The notes under the pieces are model-generated. The model saw nothing but the letters and a program-made list of their open reading frames with translations. It made no database searches and was not told where the DNA came from. The position numbers and the translations under genes were made by a program. Of a DNA stretch of 64,000 nt, positions 17,278 to 27,268 are shown one piece after another (position 1 is the stretch's first letter; each line of letters begins with the position of its first letter). The stretch covers positions 4,820 through 68,819 of the forward strand of contig NZ_PENW01000011.1 of assembly GCF_003144405.1 (NCBI RefSeq). The letters run 5' to 3'. This DNA is from Proteus cibi. Lineage in GTDB: Bacteria; Pseudomonadota; Gammaproteobacteria; Enterobacterales; Enterobacteriaceae.

Positions 17278-18570
17278 ATGGCAGAGAAAATGGATCTTCA
17301 AAAAAAAACACATCCGTCTTATCGTGTATTTTCTTTACCGTTAATCACGTTGCTTATTAGCACCTCTCTCTTTTCTGCATCCCCTGTTTTTGCTAATTCA
17401 TTAACAGATAACCGCAATCAGCTAAAAGATCTGCAAACCACGATTGCTGAAAAAGAAAAACAGGTTCAAGAACAACAAAAACAACGTACAGCCCTTCTGA
17501 ATCAATTAAAAACACAAGAAACCCAAATTTCGAATGCGGGTCGCTCGGTGCATGAAACCCAAAACCGCTTACAAACATTGGGTAAAGAGATCAAAACCAT
17601 TACCGCAAATATTGCACGCTTACAAAAACAGTATCAGTCACAACAAGAATTATTAGCGCGCCAAATGGATGCAGCATATCGTCAAGGTAAGCACCAAGGT
17701 ATAGAGCTGCTATTTCGTGGTGAAGAAGGCCAGCGTGAAGAGCGTATTTTAGCGTATTACAGCTATATTAATGATGCCCGCAAAGAAACAATGGCAGAAC
17801 TTGCTCAAACCTCAAAAGAACTTGAGGCAGAAAAAGCCGCACAACAAGCAAAACAGAATGAGCAAAAACAGGTTCTTACCAAACAACAGCAAGAAAAACA
17901 AAAACTTGATAATGCCTTAGCCGCTCGACAAAAAACGCTAACTCAACTTGAATCAACCTTAAAAGCAGATCAGAAAAACTTAGCAACGATGCGAGCTAAC
18001 GAAGCCCAATTAAGAAATAAAATTGCTCAAGCTGAGCGCGAAGCCAAAGCTCGTGCAGAACGTGAAGCTCGAGAAGCGGCACGGATTGCAGCTAAACAAC
18101 GAGAAGCCCAACAACGTGGTTCAACCTACAAGCCAACCGCAGAAGAACAGTCGCTGATGTCTCGAACTGGTGGCTTAGGTAAACCCGCTGGGCAAGCAAT
18201 TTGGCCTATTCGTGGTTCATTACTACATCGCTTTGGTGAATCTATCTCTGGTTCTGGTGAATTACGTTGGAAAGGCATTGTCATACCAGCTGCACAAGGG
18301 ACCGAAGTAAAAGCCATTGCTGATGGGCGAGTGTTATTAGCTGATTGGCTTCAAGGTTATGGTTTAGTGGTTGTGGTTGAACATGGTAAAGGTGATATGA
18401 GCCTTTATGGTTATAACCAAAGTGCTTTAGTGAATGTTGGTCAACAGGTTAAAGCCGGCCAGCCTATTGCTTTAGTGGGCAACAGTGGTGGACAAGAGCG
18501 TTCAGCACTCTATTTTGAAATCAGACGTCAAGGAAAAGCAGTGAACCCTGTTCCTTGGCTTGGGAGGTAG
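17278..18570 (+). CDS. envC: EnvC, amidase activator for cell separation
   Basis: The 430-residue protein has an N-terminal signal sequence (about 18-40, cleavage after VFA), a long coiled coil rich in Gln, Lys, Glu and Ala (about 42-275), and a C-terminal LytM/M23 domain (WKGIVIPAAQGTEVKAIADGRV onwards). EnvC lacks a working metallopeptidase site and activates the septal amidases AmiA and AmiB through FtsEX. In this LytM domain the expected HxH zinc ligand is absent (SALYFEIR replaces HLHFEIR), which fits a non-enzymatic activator. The first of two possible Met starts (MAEKM) was kept. The gene is followed by yibQ after two bases. Confidence 0.93.
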   Translation: MAEKMDLQKKTHPSYRVFSLPLITLLISTSLFSASPVFANSLTDNRNQLKDLQTTIAEKEKQVQEQQKQRTALLNQLKTQETQISNAGRSVHETQNRLQTLGKEIKTITANIARLQKQYQSQQELLARQMDAAYRQGKHQGIELLFRGEEGQREERILAYYSYINDARKETMAELAQTSKELEAEKAAQQAKQNEQKQVLTKQQQEKQKLDNALAARQKTLTQLESTLKADQKNLATMRANEAQLRNKIAQAEREAKARAEREAREAARIAAKQREAQQRGSTYKPTAEEQSLMSRTGGLGKPAGQAIWPIRGSLLHRFGESISGSGELRWKGIVIPAAQGTEVKAIADGRVLLADWLQGYGLVVVVEHGKGDMSLYGYNQSALVNVGQQVKAGQPIALVGNSGGQERSALYFEIRRQGKAVNPVPWLGR

Positions 18571-18572
18571 GT

Positions 18573-19538
18573 TTGAAATTACTTGGCACATTACAACGCA
18601 AGCGTCCGTTTTTACTTAGTTTAATGTTGCTAAGTCTGGTTGTGAGTACACCTGCCTTTGCAGCCAAATTAGCCATTGTGATTGATGACTTTGGTTATCG
18701 AAAAAAAGAAGATAACCAGATCCTACAACTGCCTACTGCAGTTTCTATCGCTATTTTGCCTGATTCTCCTCATGGAAAAGAAATCGCGACAAAAGCACAT
18801 TCACAAGGGCGTGAAATTCTGATCCATATGCCAATGGCTCCTATTAGCAAACAACCTTTAGAGCGCGATACTCTAAAACCATCCATGGATCAGGCTGAAA
18901 TTAGTCGCATTATTCAACATGCTATCAGTAATGTGCCTTACGCTGTCGGTATGAATAATCATATGGGGAGTGCGATGACCTCCGATAGGCAAGCAATGGA
19001 TAGAGTTATCAAAGCGCTTAATCACTCTAATCTCTATTTTTTAGATAGCGTGACTATTGGTAATACACAAGCCGCCATTGCGGCAAAAGCTGCAGGTGTT
19101 CCCTCTTTGCGTCGTCATGTTTTTCTCGATAACGTACAAACAGAAGCAGAAACAAGGCAACAACTCGCTCGCGCGATTACTTTAGCGCGCAAAAATGGCT
19201 CCGCCATTGCTATCGGCCATCCTCATCCCTCAACGGTTAGAGCATTACAGCAACAGTTACCTTTATTACCTGCTGATATTCAACTGGTTGCACCAAGTAC
19301 ACTTTTAAAGCCACAGACAGAAAAACCAATACAACCCGAACCGCCTAAAGTTGTCCCCCCCACAGAACAACCGAAAGAGCCCAAACCAGCGTCTTGGTTA
19401 AAACCCGCACAAGAAGCAATTATTTCGATGAAAAAAAGTACGTTGATTAATACATTATCCCGTGGATTTAGCTCATCAGAAAAAAAGAAAATACCGAATA
19501 CACCTGTGCCGAACGAAATCGGTGAAGTTGAAAAATAA
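18573..19538 (+). CDS. yibQ: YibQ, divergent polysaccharide deacetylase family protein, TTG start
   Basis: The frame opens earlier (TTG at 18555), but the TTG at 18573, five bases after a strong GGAGG overlapping the envC stop, gives a normal signal peptide (MKLLGTLQRKRPFLLSLML..., cleavage near AFA). The 321-residue protein then has the family hallmarks: AIVIDDFGYR, PMAPISKQPLE, VGMNNHMGS, FLDSVTIGNTQA and AIGHPHPSTV. The C-terminal third is Pro/Lys-rich and ends differently from E. coli YibQ. The family belongs to the NodB-like fold; the substrate is not known. It is in an operon with envC, which suggests a role in cell-wall remodelling. Confidence 0.9.
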   Translation: MKLLGTLQRKRPFLLSLMLLSLVVSTPAFAAKLAIVIDDFGYRKKEDNQILQLPTAVSIAILPDSPHGKEIATKAHSQGREILIHMPMAPISKQPLERDTLKPSMDQAEISRIIQHAISNVPYAVGMNNHMGSAMTSDRQAMDRVIKALNHSNLYFLDSVTIGNTQAAIAAKAAGVPSLRRHVFLDNVQTEAETRQQLARAITLARKNGSAIAIGHPHPSTVRALQQQLPLLPADIQLVAPSTLLKPQTEKPIQPEPPKVVPPTEQPKEPKPASWLKPAQEAIISMKKSTLINTLSRGFSSSEKKKIPNTPVPNEIGEVEK

Positions 19539-19544
19539 CGCAAT

Positions 19545-19571
19545 AAAAAGAGCCGTTAAAGGCTCTTTTTT
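19545..19571. terminator. Bidirectional terminator between yibQ and tdh
   Basis: AAAAAGAGCC pairs with GGCTCTTTTTT around a 6-base loop. It is flanked by A- and T-runs and so works for both converging genes. Confidence 0.85.
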
Positions 19572-19588
19572 AGCTGCATTATCACAGA

Positions 19589-20614
19589 TCACTGCCAATC
19601 TAAAATCACTTTACCTGATTGACCTGAACGCATGATATCAAAGCCTTTTTGGAATTCATTAATCGGAAATTGATGGGTAATAATAGGCGAGAGATCAAGA
19701 CCAGATTGGATAAGTGCTGCCATTTTATACCATGTTTCAAACATCTCACGACCGTAGATACCTTTAATAAACAGTCCCTTAAAGATAACCTGTCCCCAAT
19801 CAATAGCCATATCAGAAGGAGGAATACCCAACAACGCAATACGACCACCATGATTCATGGTATTAAGCATGGTGCGAAACGCAGGAGGTGCCCCCGACAT
19901 TTCTAGACCAACATCAAACCCTTCTGTCATGCCCAACTCTTTCATCACATCGATTAAGTTTTCTTTGCTGACATTGACGGCTCGGGTAACACCCATTTTT
20001 TTTGCGAGATCAAGGCGATATTCATTAACATCGGTGATCACCACATGACGCGCGCCAACATGCTTACAAATTGCAGCTGCCATGATCCCAATAGGACCCG
20101 CGCCGGAAACCAGCACATCTTCACCCACTAAATCAAAAGATAATGCGGTATGTACAGCATTACCAAATGGATCAAAAATAGCCGCTAATTCATCAGGAAT
20201 ATTGTCTGGAATTTTAAATGCATTAAAGGCAGGGATAACCAGATATTCAGCAAAACAGCCTGGACGATTTACACCAACTCCAATGGTATTACGGCATAAA
20301 TGCGTACGACCACCACGGCAATTACGGCAGTGACCACAAGTAATATGCCCTTCACCTGAGACGCGATCACCAATATTAAAGCCTTTAACTTCCTGCCCTA
20401 TCGCAACAATTTCACCGATATATTCATGACCAACAACCATAGGAACAGGGATCGTTTTTTGTGACCACTCATCCCAGTTATAAATATGAACATCAGTGCC
20501 ACAAATTGCTGTTTTGCGAATTTTGATCATCACATCGTTATGACCAAGCTCAGGTACTGGAACATCGGTCATCCAGATACCTTCTTGGGCTTTTAATTTT
20601 GACAATGCTTTCAT
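19589..20614 (-). CDS. tdh: L-threonine 3-dehydrogenase
   Basis: The 341-residue medium-chain dehydrogenase oxidises threonine to 2-amino-3-ketobutyrate with NAD+. It shows the catalytic zinc site ([22 protein letters not shown]), the four-cysteine structural zinc loop ([15 protein letters not shown], about 93-107) and the nucleotide-binding [11 protein letters not shown]. Length equals E. coli Tdh. It follows kbl by nine bases, and the two form the threonine-to-glycine operon. Confidence 0.97.
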   Translation of the reverse strand: MKALSKLKAQEGIWMTDVPVPELGHNDVMIKIRKTAICGTDVHIYNWDEWSQKTIPVPMVVGHEYIGEIVAIGQEVKGFNIGDRVSGEGHITCGHCRNCRGGRTHLCRNTIGVGVNRPGCFAEYLVIPAFNAFKIPDNIPDELAAIFDPFGNAVHTALSFDLVGEDVLVSGAGPIGIMAAAICKHVGARHVVITDVNEYRLDLAKKMGVTRAVNVSKENLIDVMKELGMTEGFDVGLEMSGAPPAFRTMLNTMNHGGRIALLGIPPSDMAIDWGQVIFKGLFIKGIYGREMFETWYKMAALIQSGLDLSPIITHQFPINEFQKGFDIMRSGQSGKVILDWQ

Positions 20615-20623
20615 AGAATAACC

Positions 20624-21823
20624 TTATGCAATCACATTAAGTTCTTTGCCAATTTTGATAAATGCCGCCACTGCGCGCTCAATTTGTTCAGGAGTATGCG
20701 CTGCCGACATTTGAGTACGAATACGTGCTTGCCCTTGAGGTACAACAGGATAGAAAAATCCTGTGACATAAATCCCTTCATCAAGTAAGCGTGTTGCAAA
20801 TTCTTGGGCTAATTTAGCCTCTCCTAACATAACTGGAATAATGGCATGATCTGCGCCCGCCAATGTAAAACCCGCCGCACTCATTTTTTCACGGAAAAGT
20901 GAAGCGTTGCGCCATAAGCGGGCACGAATTTCATCACCTGATTTCAGCATATCTAAAACAGCAATAGAGGCTGAAACAATCGCAGGCGCTAACGAGTTAG
21001 AGAATAAATAAGGACGAGAACGTTGACGTAACCATTCAACTACTTCTTTACGTGCCGCGGTATAACCACCTGATGCCCCACCTAATGCTTTACCTAAAGT
21101 ACCCGTGATAATGTCAATTCTCCCCATCACATCACAATATTCATGGGTTCCGCGACCTTGAGCGCCCACAAAACCCACGGCATGCGAATCATCGACCATC
21201 ACCAATGCACCGAATTCATCCGCTAAATCACAGATAGATTTAAGATCGGCAATCACGCCATCCATTGAAAATACACCGTCAGTGGCGATCATAATGTGGC
21301 GAGCATTATCTGCTTTAGCTTTTTCAAGTTGTGTGCGCAGCTCTGCCATATCGTTATTGGCATAGCGATAACGTTTTGCTTTACATAAACGCACACCATC
21401 GATAATAGAAGCATGATTTAAAGCATCAGAAATAATCGCATCTTCAGGCCCCATTAATGTTTCAAATAATCCGCCATTCGCATCAAAGCAAGATGAATAC
21501 AGAATGGCATCTTCCATGCCTAAAAATTCAGCCATTTTATTTTCTAATGTTTTATGTGAATCTTGTGTACCACAAATAAAACGGACTGACGCCATACCAA
21601 AACCGTGGCTATCCATACCTGCTTTTGCGGCTTCAATTAATTTTGGATGATTGGCTAAGCCGAGATAGTTATTAGCACAGAAGTTAATAACATGGCTTCC
21701 GTCAGCAACGGCGATATCTGCGCTTTGTGAAGAAGTGATGATGCGCTCATTTTTAAACAGACCATCTTGACGAGTTTGTTCGAGTTGTTGATTAATTTGT
21801 TGATAGAAAGAGTGGGTAGACAT
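20624..21823 (-). CDS. kbl: 2-amino-3-ketobutyrate CoA ligase
   Basis: The ATG at 21823 follows AGGAG at good distance and gives 399 residues, one more than I recall for E. coli; the upstream ATG at 21865 would add 14 unlike residues. This fold-type I PLP enzyme splits 2-amino-3-ketobutyrate with CoA into glycine and acetyl-CoA. Key motifs are [14 protein letters not shown], the cofactor Asp in [12 protein letters not shown], and the PLP lysine in [14 protein letters not shown] (about 245). It acts directly before tdh in the operon and after it in the pathway. Confidence 0.97.
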   Translation of the reverse strand: MSTHSFYQQINQQLEQTRQDGLFKNERIITSSQSADIAVADGSHVINFCANNYLGLANHPKLIEAAKAGMDSHGFGMASVRFICGTQDSHKTLENKMAEFLGMEDAILYSSCFDANGGLFETLMGPEDAIISDALNHASIIDGVRLCKAKRYRYANNDMAELRTQLEKAKADNARHIMIATDGVFSMDGVIADLKSICDLADEFGALVMVDDSHAVGFVGAQGRGTHEYCDVMGRIDIITGTLGKALGGASGGYTAARKEVVEWLRQRSRPYLFSNSLAPAIVSASIAVLDMLKSGDEIRARLWRNASLFREKMSAAGFTLAGADHAIIPVMLGEAKLAQEFATRLLDEGIYVTGFFYPVVPQGQARIRTQMSAAHTPEQIERAVAAFIKIGKELNVIA

Positions 21824-22093
21824 ACTTTCTCCTAAGGCAGCAGGGCGAAAAGAGGTAACATACACTTTTGATTATAATGTAGTCGTTATTGTTTCTTATT
21901 CTATGCTTTTACTCTATTAAAAACGACAAATGTAAATAAATAATGTTATTTGTGTAATTAAGATCACTAATACACACTGTGTTTTTCGAGAATTTCAGCC
22001 TATTGTTCCGTGATGAATACTACCGTTAACGCTGTTCAGTGTTATTATAGAGCGAGAGCTAATTTTTAGATTTTTATATGAAGGGGTAGCCAC

Positions 22094-23032
22094 ATGATTA
22101 TCGTCACGGGCGGTGCAGGTTTTATCGGCAGCAATATTGTTAAAGCATTAAATGATGAAGGTTATACCGATATATTGGTTGTTGATAACCTTAAAGATGG
22201 CACCAAGTTCGTGAATTTGGTTGATTTGAATATCACCGATTACATGGATAAAGAAGATTTTATTGCCAGCATTGTTGCTGGTGATGACTTTGGTGATATA
22301 GATGCGGTTTTCCATGAAGGTGCTTGCTCTTCTACCACGGAGTGGGATGGCAAATATATGATGGATAACAACTATCAATATTCTAAAGAGCTACTTCATT
22401 TCTGTCTTGAGCGCCAAATTCCTTTCTTATATGCCTCTTCTGCTGCCACTTATGGCGGTCGTACAGATAACTTTATTGAAGAGAGAAAATATGAAGCGCC
22501 TTTAAATGTTTATGGCTATTCAAAATTCTTATTCGATGAATATGTACGCCAGATTTTACCTGAAGCAGATTCGATGATTTGTGGCTTCCGTTATTTTAAT
22601 GTTTATGGCCCTCGTGAAGGACATAAAGGTGGTATGGCAAGTGTTGCATTCCATTTAAATAACCAAGTCAATGCAGGTCAAAATCCAAAATTATTTGAAG
22701 GTAGCGAAACCTTCCAACGCGATTTTATTTATGTGGGGGATGTGGCTGCGGTTAATTTATGGTTCTGGCGTAATAATGTATCCGGTATTTTTAACTGTGG
22801 TACAGGCCGAGCGGAATCATTCCAAGCGGTTGCAGATGCGGTTATTGCTCATCATAAAGATAAAGATCTCTCTATCGAACATATTGAATTCCCAGAAAAA
22901 TTAAAAGGTCGTTACCAAGCCTTTACGCAAGCTGATCTGACAAATTTACGTAAAGCGGGTTATACCGCACCTTTTAAAACAGTTGCTGAAGGCGTCGAGC
23001 TTTATATGCAATGGTTAAATCAAGGTAAGTAA
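22094..23032 (+). CDS. hldD: ADP-L-glycero-D-manno-heptose 6-epimerase
   Basis: The 312-residue short-chain dehydrogenase-like epimerase makes the heptose donor for the LPS inner core. It has the NADP-binding [13 protein letters not shown] at the start, SSAATYGG near 115, the YxxxK pair in [10 protein letters not shown] near 140, and [21 protein letters not shown] strong ribosome site (AAGGGGTAGCC) precedes the ATG. It is the first gene of the hldD-waaF-waaC operon. Confidence 0.97.
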   Translation: MIIVTGGAGFIGSNIVKALNDEGYTDILVVDNLKDGTKFVNLVDLNITDYMDKEDFIASIVAGDDFGDIDAVFHEGACSSTTEWDGKYMMDNNYQYSKELLHFCLERQIPFLYASSAATYGGRTDNFIEERKYEAPLNVYGYSKFLFDEYVRQILPEADSMICGFRYFNVYGPREGHKGGMASVAFHLNNQVNAGQNPKLFEGSETFQRDFIYVGDVAAVNLWFWRNNVSGIFNCGTGRAESFQAVADAVIAHHKDKDLSIEHIEFPEKLKGRYQAFTQADLTNLRKAGYTAPFKTVAEGVELYMQWLNQGK

Positions 23033-23041
23033 TCACTGTTT

Positions 23042-24094
23042 ATGAAAATCTTTGTGGTAGGGCCTTCATGGGTCGGAGACATGATGATGTCTCAAAGTCT
23101 TTATCGGACATTAAAAGCATTACATCCTGCGGCAACCATTGATGTGATGGCACCGGCGTGGTGCCGTCCATTATTAGAAAAAATGCCGGAAGTTGATAAC
23201 GCAATTCCAATGCCGTTAGGTCATGGAGCTTTAGCCATTGGTGAACGCCGTCGTTTAGGAAAACAATTAAGAGAGAATGGTTACACGCACGCTTATGTAT
23301 TACCTAACTCATTAAAATCGGCATTAGTCCCTTTCTTTGCAGATATTCCCAAGCGCACAGGTTGGCGTGGAGAAATGCGTTATGGTCTATTAAATGATTT
23401 GCGACCTTTAGATAAAGATGCATTTCCTTTGATGGTTGAACGCTATGTCGCGTTAGCTTATGACAAGCAAAAAGTAAAAAAAGCGACAGATTTACCTCAA
23501 CCTCTACTTTGGCCTAAGTTATCTGTCACAGAACGTGATATCTCTACCACATTGACTCAATTTTCATTATCACCCCAACGCCCTACGATTGGTTTTTGCC
23601 CCGGCGCTGAATTTGGCCCTGCTAAGCGTTGGCCTCATTATCATTATGCATCTTTAGCACAACAATTAATTGCTGAGCAAGGTTATCAGATTTTCCTTTT
23701 TGGCTCTCAAAAAGATAAAGAAGCGGGTGAAGAGATAAAGCAAGCCTTAACGCCAGAAGCCCGTGAAGCCTGTTTTAATCTTGCTGGCGAAACCAGCCTT
23801 GAACAAGCAGTGAATCTAATTGCATCTTGTAAAGCCGTTGTCAGTAATGACTCTGGTTTAATGCATGTGGCGGCAGCATTAGAGCGCCCGTTAGTGGCAC
23901 TTTATGGCCCAAGTAGCCCTGATTTTACGCCACCGTTATCCCATAAAGCGCGTGTGATCCGTTTAATTACGGGTTATCACAAAGTGCGTAAAGGGGATGC
24001 AGAACAAGGCTATCACCAAAGTTTGATAGATATTCAGCCAGAGAAGGTTTTTGCTGAGTTAGAAAATTTACTGTCAACGGAGCCTTCAGCGTGA
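23042..24094 (+). CDS. waaF: ADP-heptose:LPS heptosyltransferase II
   Basis: The 350-residue GT9 enzyme adds HepII to HepI of the inner core. It begins MKIFVVGPSWVGDMMMSQSLYR and has FCPGAEFGPAKRWPHYHYA (about 184-202) and the GT9 donor motif VVSNDSGLMHVAAALERPLVALYGP (about 263-287). It starts nine bases after hldD and overlaps waaC by four bases, the enterobacterial order. Confidence 0.96.
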   Translation: MKIFVVGPSWVGDMMMSQSLYRTLKALHPAATIDVMAPAWCRPLLEKMPEVDNAIPMPLGHGALAIGERRRLGKQLRENGYTHAYVLPNSLKSALVPFFADIPKRTGWRGEMRYGLLNDLRPLDKDAFPLMVERYVALAYDKQKVKKATDLPQPLLWPKLSVTERDISTTLTQFSLSPQRPTIGFCPGAEFGPAKRWPHYHYASLAQQLIAEQGYQIFLFGSQKDKEAGEEIKQALTPEAREACFNLAGETSLEQAVNLIASCKAVVSNDSGLMHVAAALERPLVALYGPSSPDFTPPLSHKARVIRLITGYHKVRKGDAEQGYHQSLIDIQPEKVFAELENLLSTEPSA

Positions 24095-25050
24095 AGCGGG
24101 TATTAATCGTTAAAACCTCTTCCATGGGCGATGTGTTACATACATTGCCAGCATTAACTGATGCCATAAATGCATATCCTGATATTCGCTTTGATTGGGT
24201 AGTCGAAGAGGGTTTTGCGCAGATCCCAAGCTGGCATCAAGCCGTTGATACGGTTATTCCGGTGGCAATACGTCGTTGGCGTAAAAATTGGTTTAGTGCG
24301 CCTATTCGCGCTGAACGGGCGCAATTTCGGCGCGCTATTCAAGCACATCATTATGATGCCGTGATTGATGCGCAAGGGTTACTGAAAAGTGCATTTTTAG
24401 TGACTCGCTACGCCAAAGGCACTAAACACGGCTATTCTCGTCAATGTGCCCGAGAACCTTTAGCCAGTTTCTTTTACGATATTCGCCACGATGTCAGTAA
24501 AAAAATGCATGCGGTTGAACGTATTCGCCAACTATTTGCCTTAAGCTTAAATTATCCCATTCCACAATCTCAAGGTGATTACGGGATTGCACAGCATTTT
24601 CTCTCTCTTCCATCCGCTGATGAGCTCCCTTATTTAGTCTTTTTACACGCAACGACACGTGATGAGAAACATTGGCCTGAATCTCATTGGCGAGAGTTAA
24701 TTGCCCTACTTGTCGATTCAGGGTTGCGAATTAAGTTGCCTTGGGGCGCAGAGCATGAGCATCAACGCGCTATTCGCCTAGCCAAAGATTTTGACTATGT
24801 TGATGTATTGCCAAAGATGTCACTCGCTGATGTTGCTCAAGTGATTGCGGGTGCGGAAAGTGTTGTGTCTGTGGATACCGGATTAAGCCATTTAACCGCT
24901 GCATTAGATAAACCGAATATCACCTTATTTGGCCCTACCGATCCCGGTTTAATTGGCGGTTACGGTAAGGCACAAACAGCTATAAAAGCAGAAGGTGGGG
25001 ATATTGGTGAGATAAAGCCACAGCAAATATTCGACCTTCTTGATATTTAG
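24091..25050 (+). CDS. waaC: ADP-heptose:LPS heptosyltransferase I
   Basis: The 319-residue GT9 enzyme adds the first heptose to Kdo. It starts MKRVLIVKTSSMGDVLHTLPAL, has the acceptor-side VIDAQGLLKSAFL with the catalytic-region Asp, HATTRDEKHWPESHWREL (about 189-206), and the donor motif SVDTGLSHLTAALDKPNITLFGPTDP. It overlaps waaF by four bases (ATGA-type coupling). Confidence 0.96.
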   Translation: MKRVLIVKTSSMGDVLHTLPALTDAINAYPDIRFDWVVEEGFAQIPSWHQAVDTVIPVAIRRWRKNWFSAPIRAERAQFRRAIQAHHYDAVIDAQGLLKSAFLVTRYAKGTKHGYSRQCAREPLASFFYDIRHDVSKKMHAVERIRQLFALSLNYPIPQSQGDYGIAQHFLSLPSADELPYLVFLHATTRDEKHWPESHWRELIALLVDSGLRIKLPWGAEHEHQRAIRLAKDFDYVDVLPKMSLADVAQVIAGAESVVSVDTGLSHLTAALDKPNITLFGPTDPGLIGGYGKAQTAIKAEGGDIGEIKPQQIFDLLDI

Positions 25051-25059
25051 TTTAATAAG

Positions 25060-25088
25060 CCTTAAAAGCGATTAGTCTTTTAAGGTTT
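25060..25088 (+). terminator. Terminator after waaC
   Basis: A perfect 9-bp stem (CCTTAAAAG with CTTTTAAGG, 8-base loop) is followed by TTTTATTG. It overlaps the end of the converging reverse-strand gene. Confidence 0.65.
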
Positions 25089-26145
25089 TATTGACGGCAT
25101 CAAAAACTTCATCAACTGTAATAAGATCCATTGATGCCGATATTCCCTCATTTGGGCTAGGCTTCTTATTAATAATGGTATGTAAATGAAGATCTTGATA
25201 AGGCCCCGTCCATTTAGGATCTGCTGTTGCAAATAAACTCACGGTTGGGCGCTGTAATGTAATTGCTAAATGCAGAGGTCCAGTATCTCCTGTGACTAAT
25301 ACATCCATTATTTTGATCTGACTTAGTAAACTAGGTAATGACGTTTTACCTACTAGGTTTTCAATATTGTTATGATATTGCTCCGGCAACAATACAAAAA
25401 ATGCTTCTGGTAATTCTAGCTCTCTTAATGAGCCAATTAACTTAATCTGTAAAGATGAGTCTCTATCAATAAGTTTTTGAGCTAACTCTACAAAGTATTT
25501 AATAGGCCACCTACGCTCTTGCGTTGATGCCCCCATCTGAAATCCAACAATATGATAGTTCCCTTTATCTAATTGTTCTATTTCACAAGGAATTTCCATT
25601 TTTGTATCAGCACTATCTATTCCTAAATAACGAATAATATTAAGTTTACTTTGGATAACATGGCAATTAGGGGGCTGATGCTCAGCAACAATCCATTTTT
25701 GAAACCATTCTGGAATAATATGAAAAGTATTACGTAAGATATACTGACAACCTGCCATAACAGCAAATAATACATCGTAAGGAAGATGAGAATGGAGAAT
25801 AATCGCTAATTCGGGTTTATATTTTTTTGCCTGTAATGCAATAGGGAGTAGATTTCTAATTTTATTATCCCAATAAACCACACTGTCTATTTGGTCATAA
25901 TTTTCGACGAGTAATTTATTTTTTTCACTTGAAACCAATGTGATATGTGCATCAGGATAGTGGGATCGGATCGCTCTAATTGCGGGAGTATTAAACATAA
26001 AATCCCCCAGCGCAGTCGTAGAAAAAATAAGAATACTGTTAAATTGGATATCAGATGAAAACGTATCTGTTTTTTTCATCTTGCCCAAAAGTGGGTTATA
26101 AATATTTAGGAAGTTATGTACCCATTTTAATTTCTTTAACTTCAT
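25072..26145 (-). CDS. GT9 heptosyltransferase-like, outer core
   Basis: The 357-residue protein has GT9 landmarks: LIFSTTALGDFMFNTPAIRAI (about 35-55), FQMGASTQERRWPIKYFVELA (about 202-222) and VLVTGDTGPLHLAITLQRPTVSLF near the end. It differs from WaaC, WaaF and WaaQ, and lies on the opposite strand to its neighbours, between waaC and the deacetylase gene. Proteus is known to carry additional core heptosyltransferases (WamA, WamC); this is a candidate for one of them, but I cannot tell which from sequence alone. It forms a two-gene unit with the deacetylase gene, one base apart. Confidence 0.75.
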   Translation of the reverse strand: MKLKKLKWVHNFLNIYNPLLGKMKKTDTFSSDIQFNSILIFSTTALGDFMFNTPAIRAIRSHYPDAHITLVSSEKNKLLVENYDQIDSVVYWDNKIRNLLPIALQAKKYKPELAIILHSHLPYDVLFAVMAGCQYILRNTFHIIPEWFQKWIVAEHQPPNCHVIQSKLNIIRYLGIDSADTKMEIPCEIEQLDKGNYHIVGFQMGASTQERRWPIKYFVELAQKLIDRDSSLQIKLIGSLRELELPEAFFVLLPEQYHNNIENLVGKTSLPSLLSQIKIMDVLVTGDTGPLHLAITLQRPTVSLFATADPKWTGPYQDLHLHTIINKKPSPNEGISASMDLITVDEVFDAVNKTLKD

Positions 26146-26146
26146 C

Positions 26147-27109
26147 TTATTTTGCCTGCACCTTACTTTGATAATACTCAGCTAACGTCATTCCCTGCAC
26201 TTTATCTGATAAGAAACTAAATAAAGTTTCTAAATCGTGATATAGCCCTTCAATATCTTTTTCAGTACGAAATGTCGGGCTCCCCCCCGGCATAAATTCA
26301 GACGAGTGCAACATAAACTCTATATGATCATGGCCTTGAGCTAACGATTTTTCTGCTACTTCAATCATTTGCTGCGCATTGCCACCTTTAGGGCGTAACC
26401 AATTCACAGAAGGTGCTCGCTGTTTCCCTCTTAATTTATCGTAACCCTGCTTAATTTTATTCATTAACGGTGAGTGTTTATATTGAATACTCATCGGCAC
26501 TTCTAGCAACGTTGAATTACCAGGTTTAGTGATATTCTCTAGATCCATAAAATAAGCATGACTTGGAAAATCAGTGTAATTAGTGCCTCCTGATTGTGCA
26601 GGATCGCCTCTGGTAAATCGCCAATCTACTTTAGGCGTGACAGAACAATCGACTTGATAACCAAATTCAACTAAAAGTTGTGCATAAACCTCATTAAATG
26701 CCCAACGACCGGCACGATGACTTAACATTTTAGTTTGTAGTTTATCTTCAAGTAAGTCCGTCATTAATGCGATTTTTTCTCGCATTTGTGCTTTAGGGTA
26801 TTCAATTAAATAAGGCTGATAGTGTAAATCGTCATTTGTTAAAGACATTATTGGTGGACTATTCCACGCATGTAAGTGCATACCAATTTCACCCGTATTG
26901 CGGGCAATGACATCACGAGCAAACTCAATGTAAGCTTCATCCATTACCATTTCATAGTTTGTTAGCCAAACGGGTTTAAAATAAAAGCGCTCACAAAGCT
27001 GCTGAAAACGGGGTAAAAAATGCGTATTTTGTGTAGTAATATCACGTTCATTTTCCCAAAGATTATCGCCTTCGGTATCTAATGTGATAATAAATGCTGG
27101 TTTAGTCAT
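26147..27109 (-). CDS. wabN: Polysaccharide deacetylase-like protein, probable core GlcNAc deacetylase WabN
   Basis: The 320-residue NodB-like protein shows the metal/catalytic landmarks in order: FIITLDTEGDNLW (about 6-18; Asp-Glu), IGMHLHAWNSPP (about 76-87, HxH-type), LSHRAGRWAFNEVYAQ (about 118-134) and FMLHSSEFMPGGSP (about 268-281). The set resembles WabN of Klebsiella and Proteus, which removes acetate from core GlcNAc to leave GlcN. Position beside the wabG-wabH genes supports the call. It starts divergently from waaQ. Confidence 0.75.
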   Translation of the reverse strand: MTKPAFIITLDTEGDNLWENERDITTQNTHFLPRFQQLCERFYFKPVWLTNYEMVMDEAYIEFARDVIARNTGEIGMHLHAWNSPPIMSLTNDDLHYQPYLIEYPKAQMREKIALMTDLLEDKLQTKMLSHRAGRWAFNEVYAQLLVEFGYQVDCSVTPKVDWRFTRGDPAQSGGTNYTDFPSHAYFMDLENITKPGNSTLLEVPMSIQYKHSPLMNKIKQGYDKLRGKQRAPSVNWLRPKGGNAQQMIEVAEKSLAQGHDHIEFMLHSSEFMPGGSPTFRTEKDIEGLYHDLETLFSFLSDKVQGMTLAEYYQSKVQAK

Positions 27110-27268
27110 GCATTCCCCGCCAACTTATGGATTATAGGTTCATAATTGAATGAATTGTTCTATGTTACGCAGTAGAAAACGGCAATTCAATCAATATAAA
27201 TACAGTATGGTAGATGCATTCTGTGGATTTGTTTACAATTAGAGTATCTCACTAAAGCTAAAGTAATT
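27110..27268. promoter_or_regulatory. Divergent promoter region wabN / waaQ
   Basis: This AT-rich 159-base gap separates divergently read core genes and must hold both promoters. I could not pick a convincing -35/-10 pair. Confidence 0.35.
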
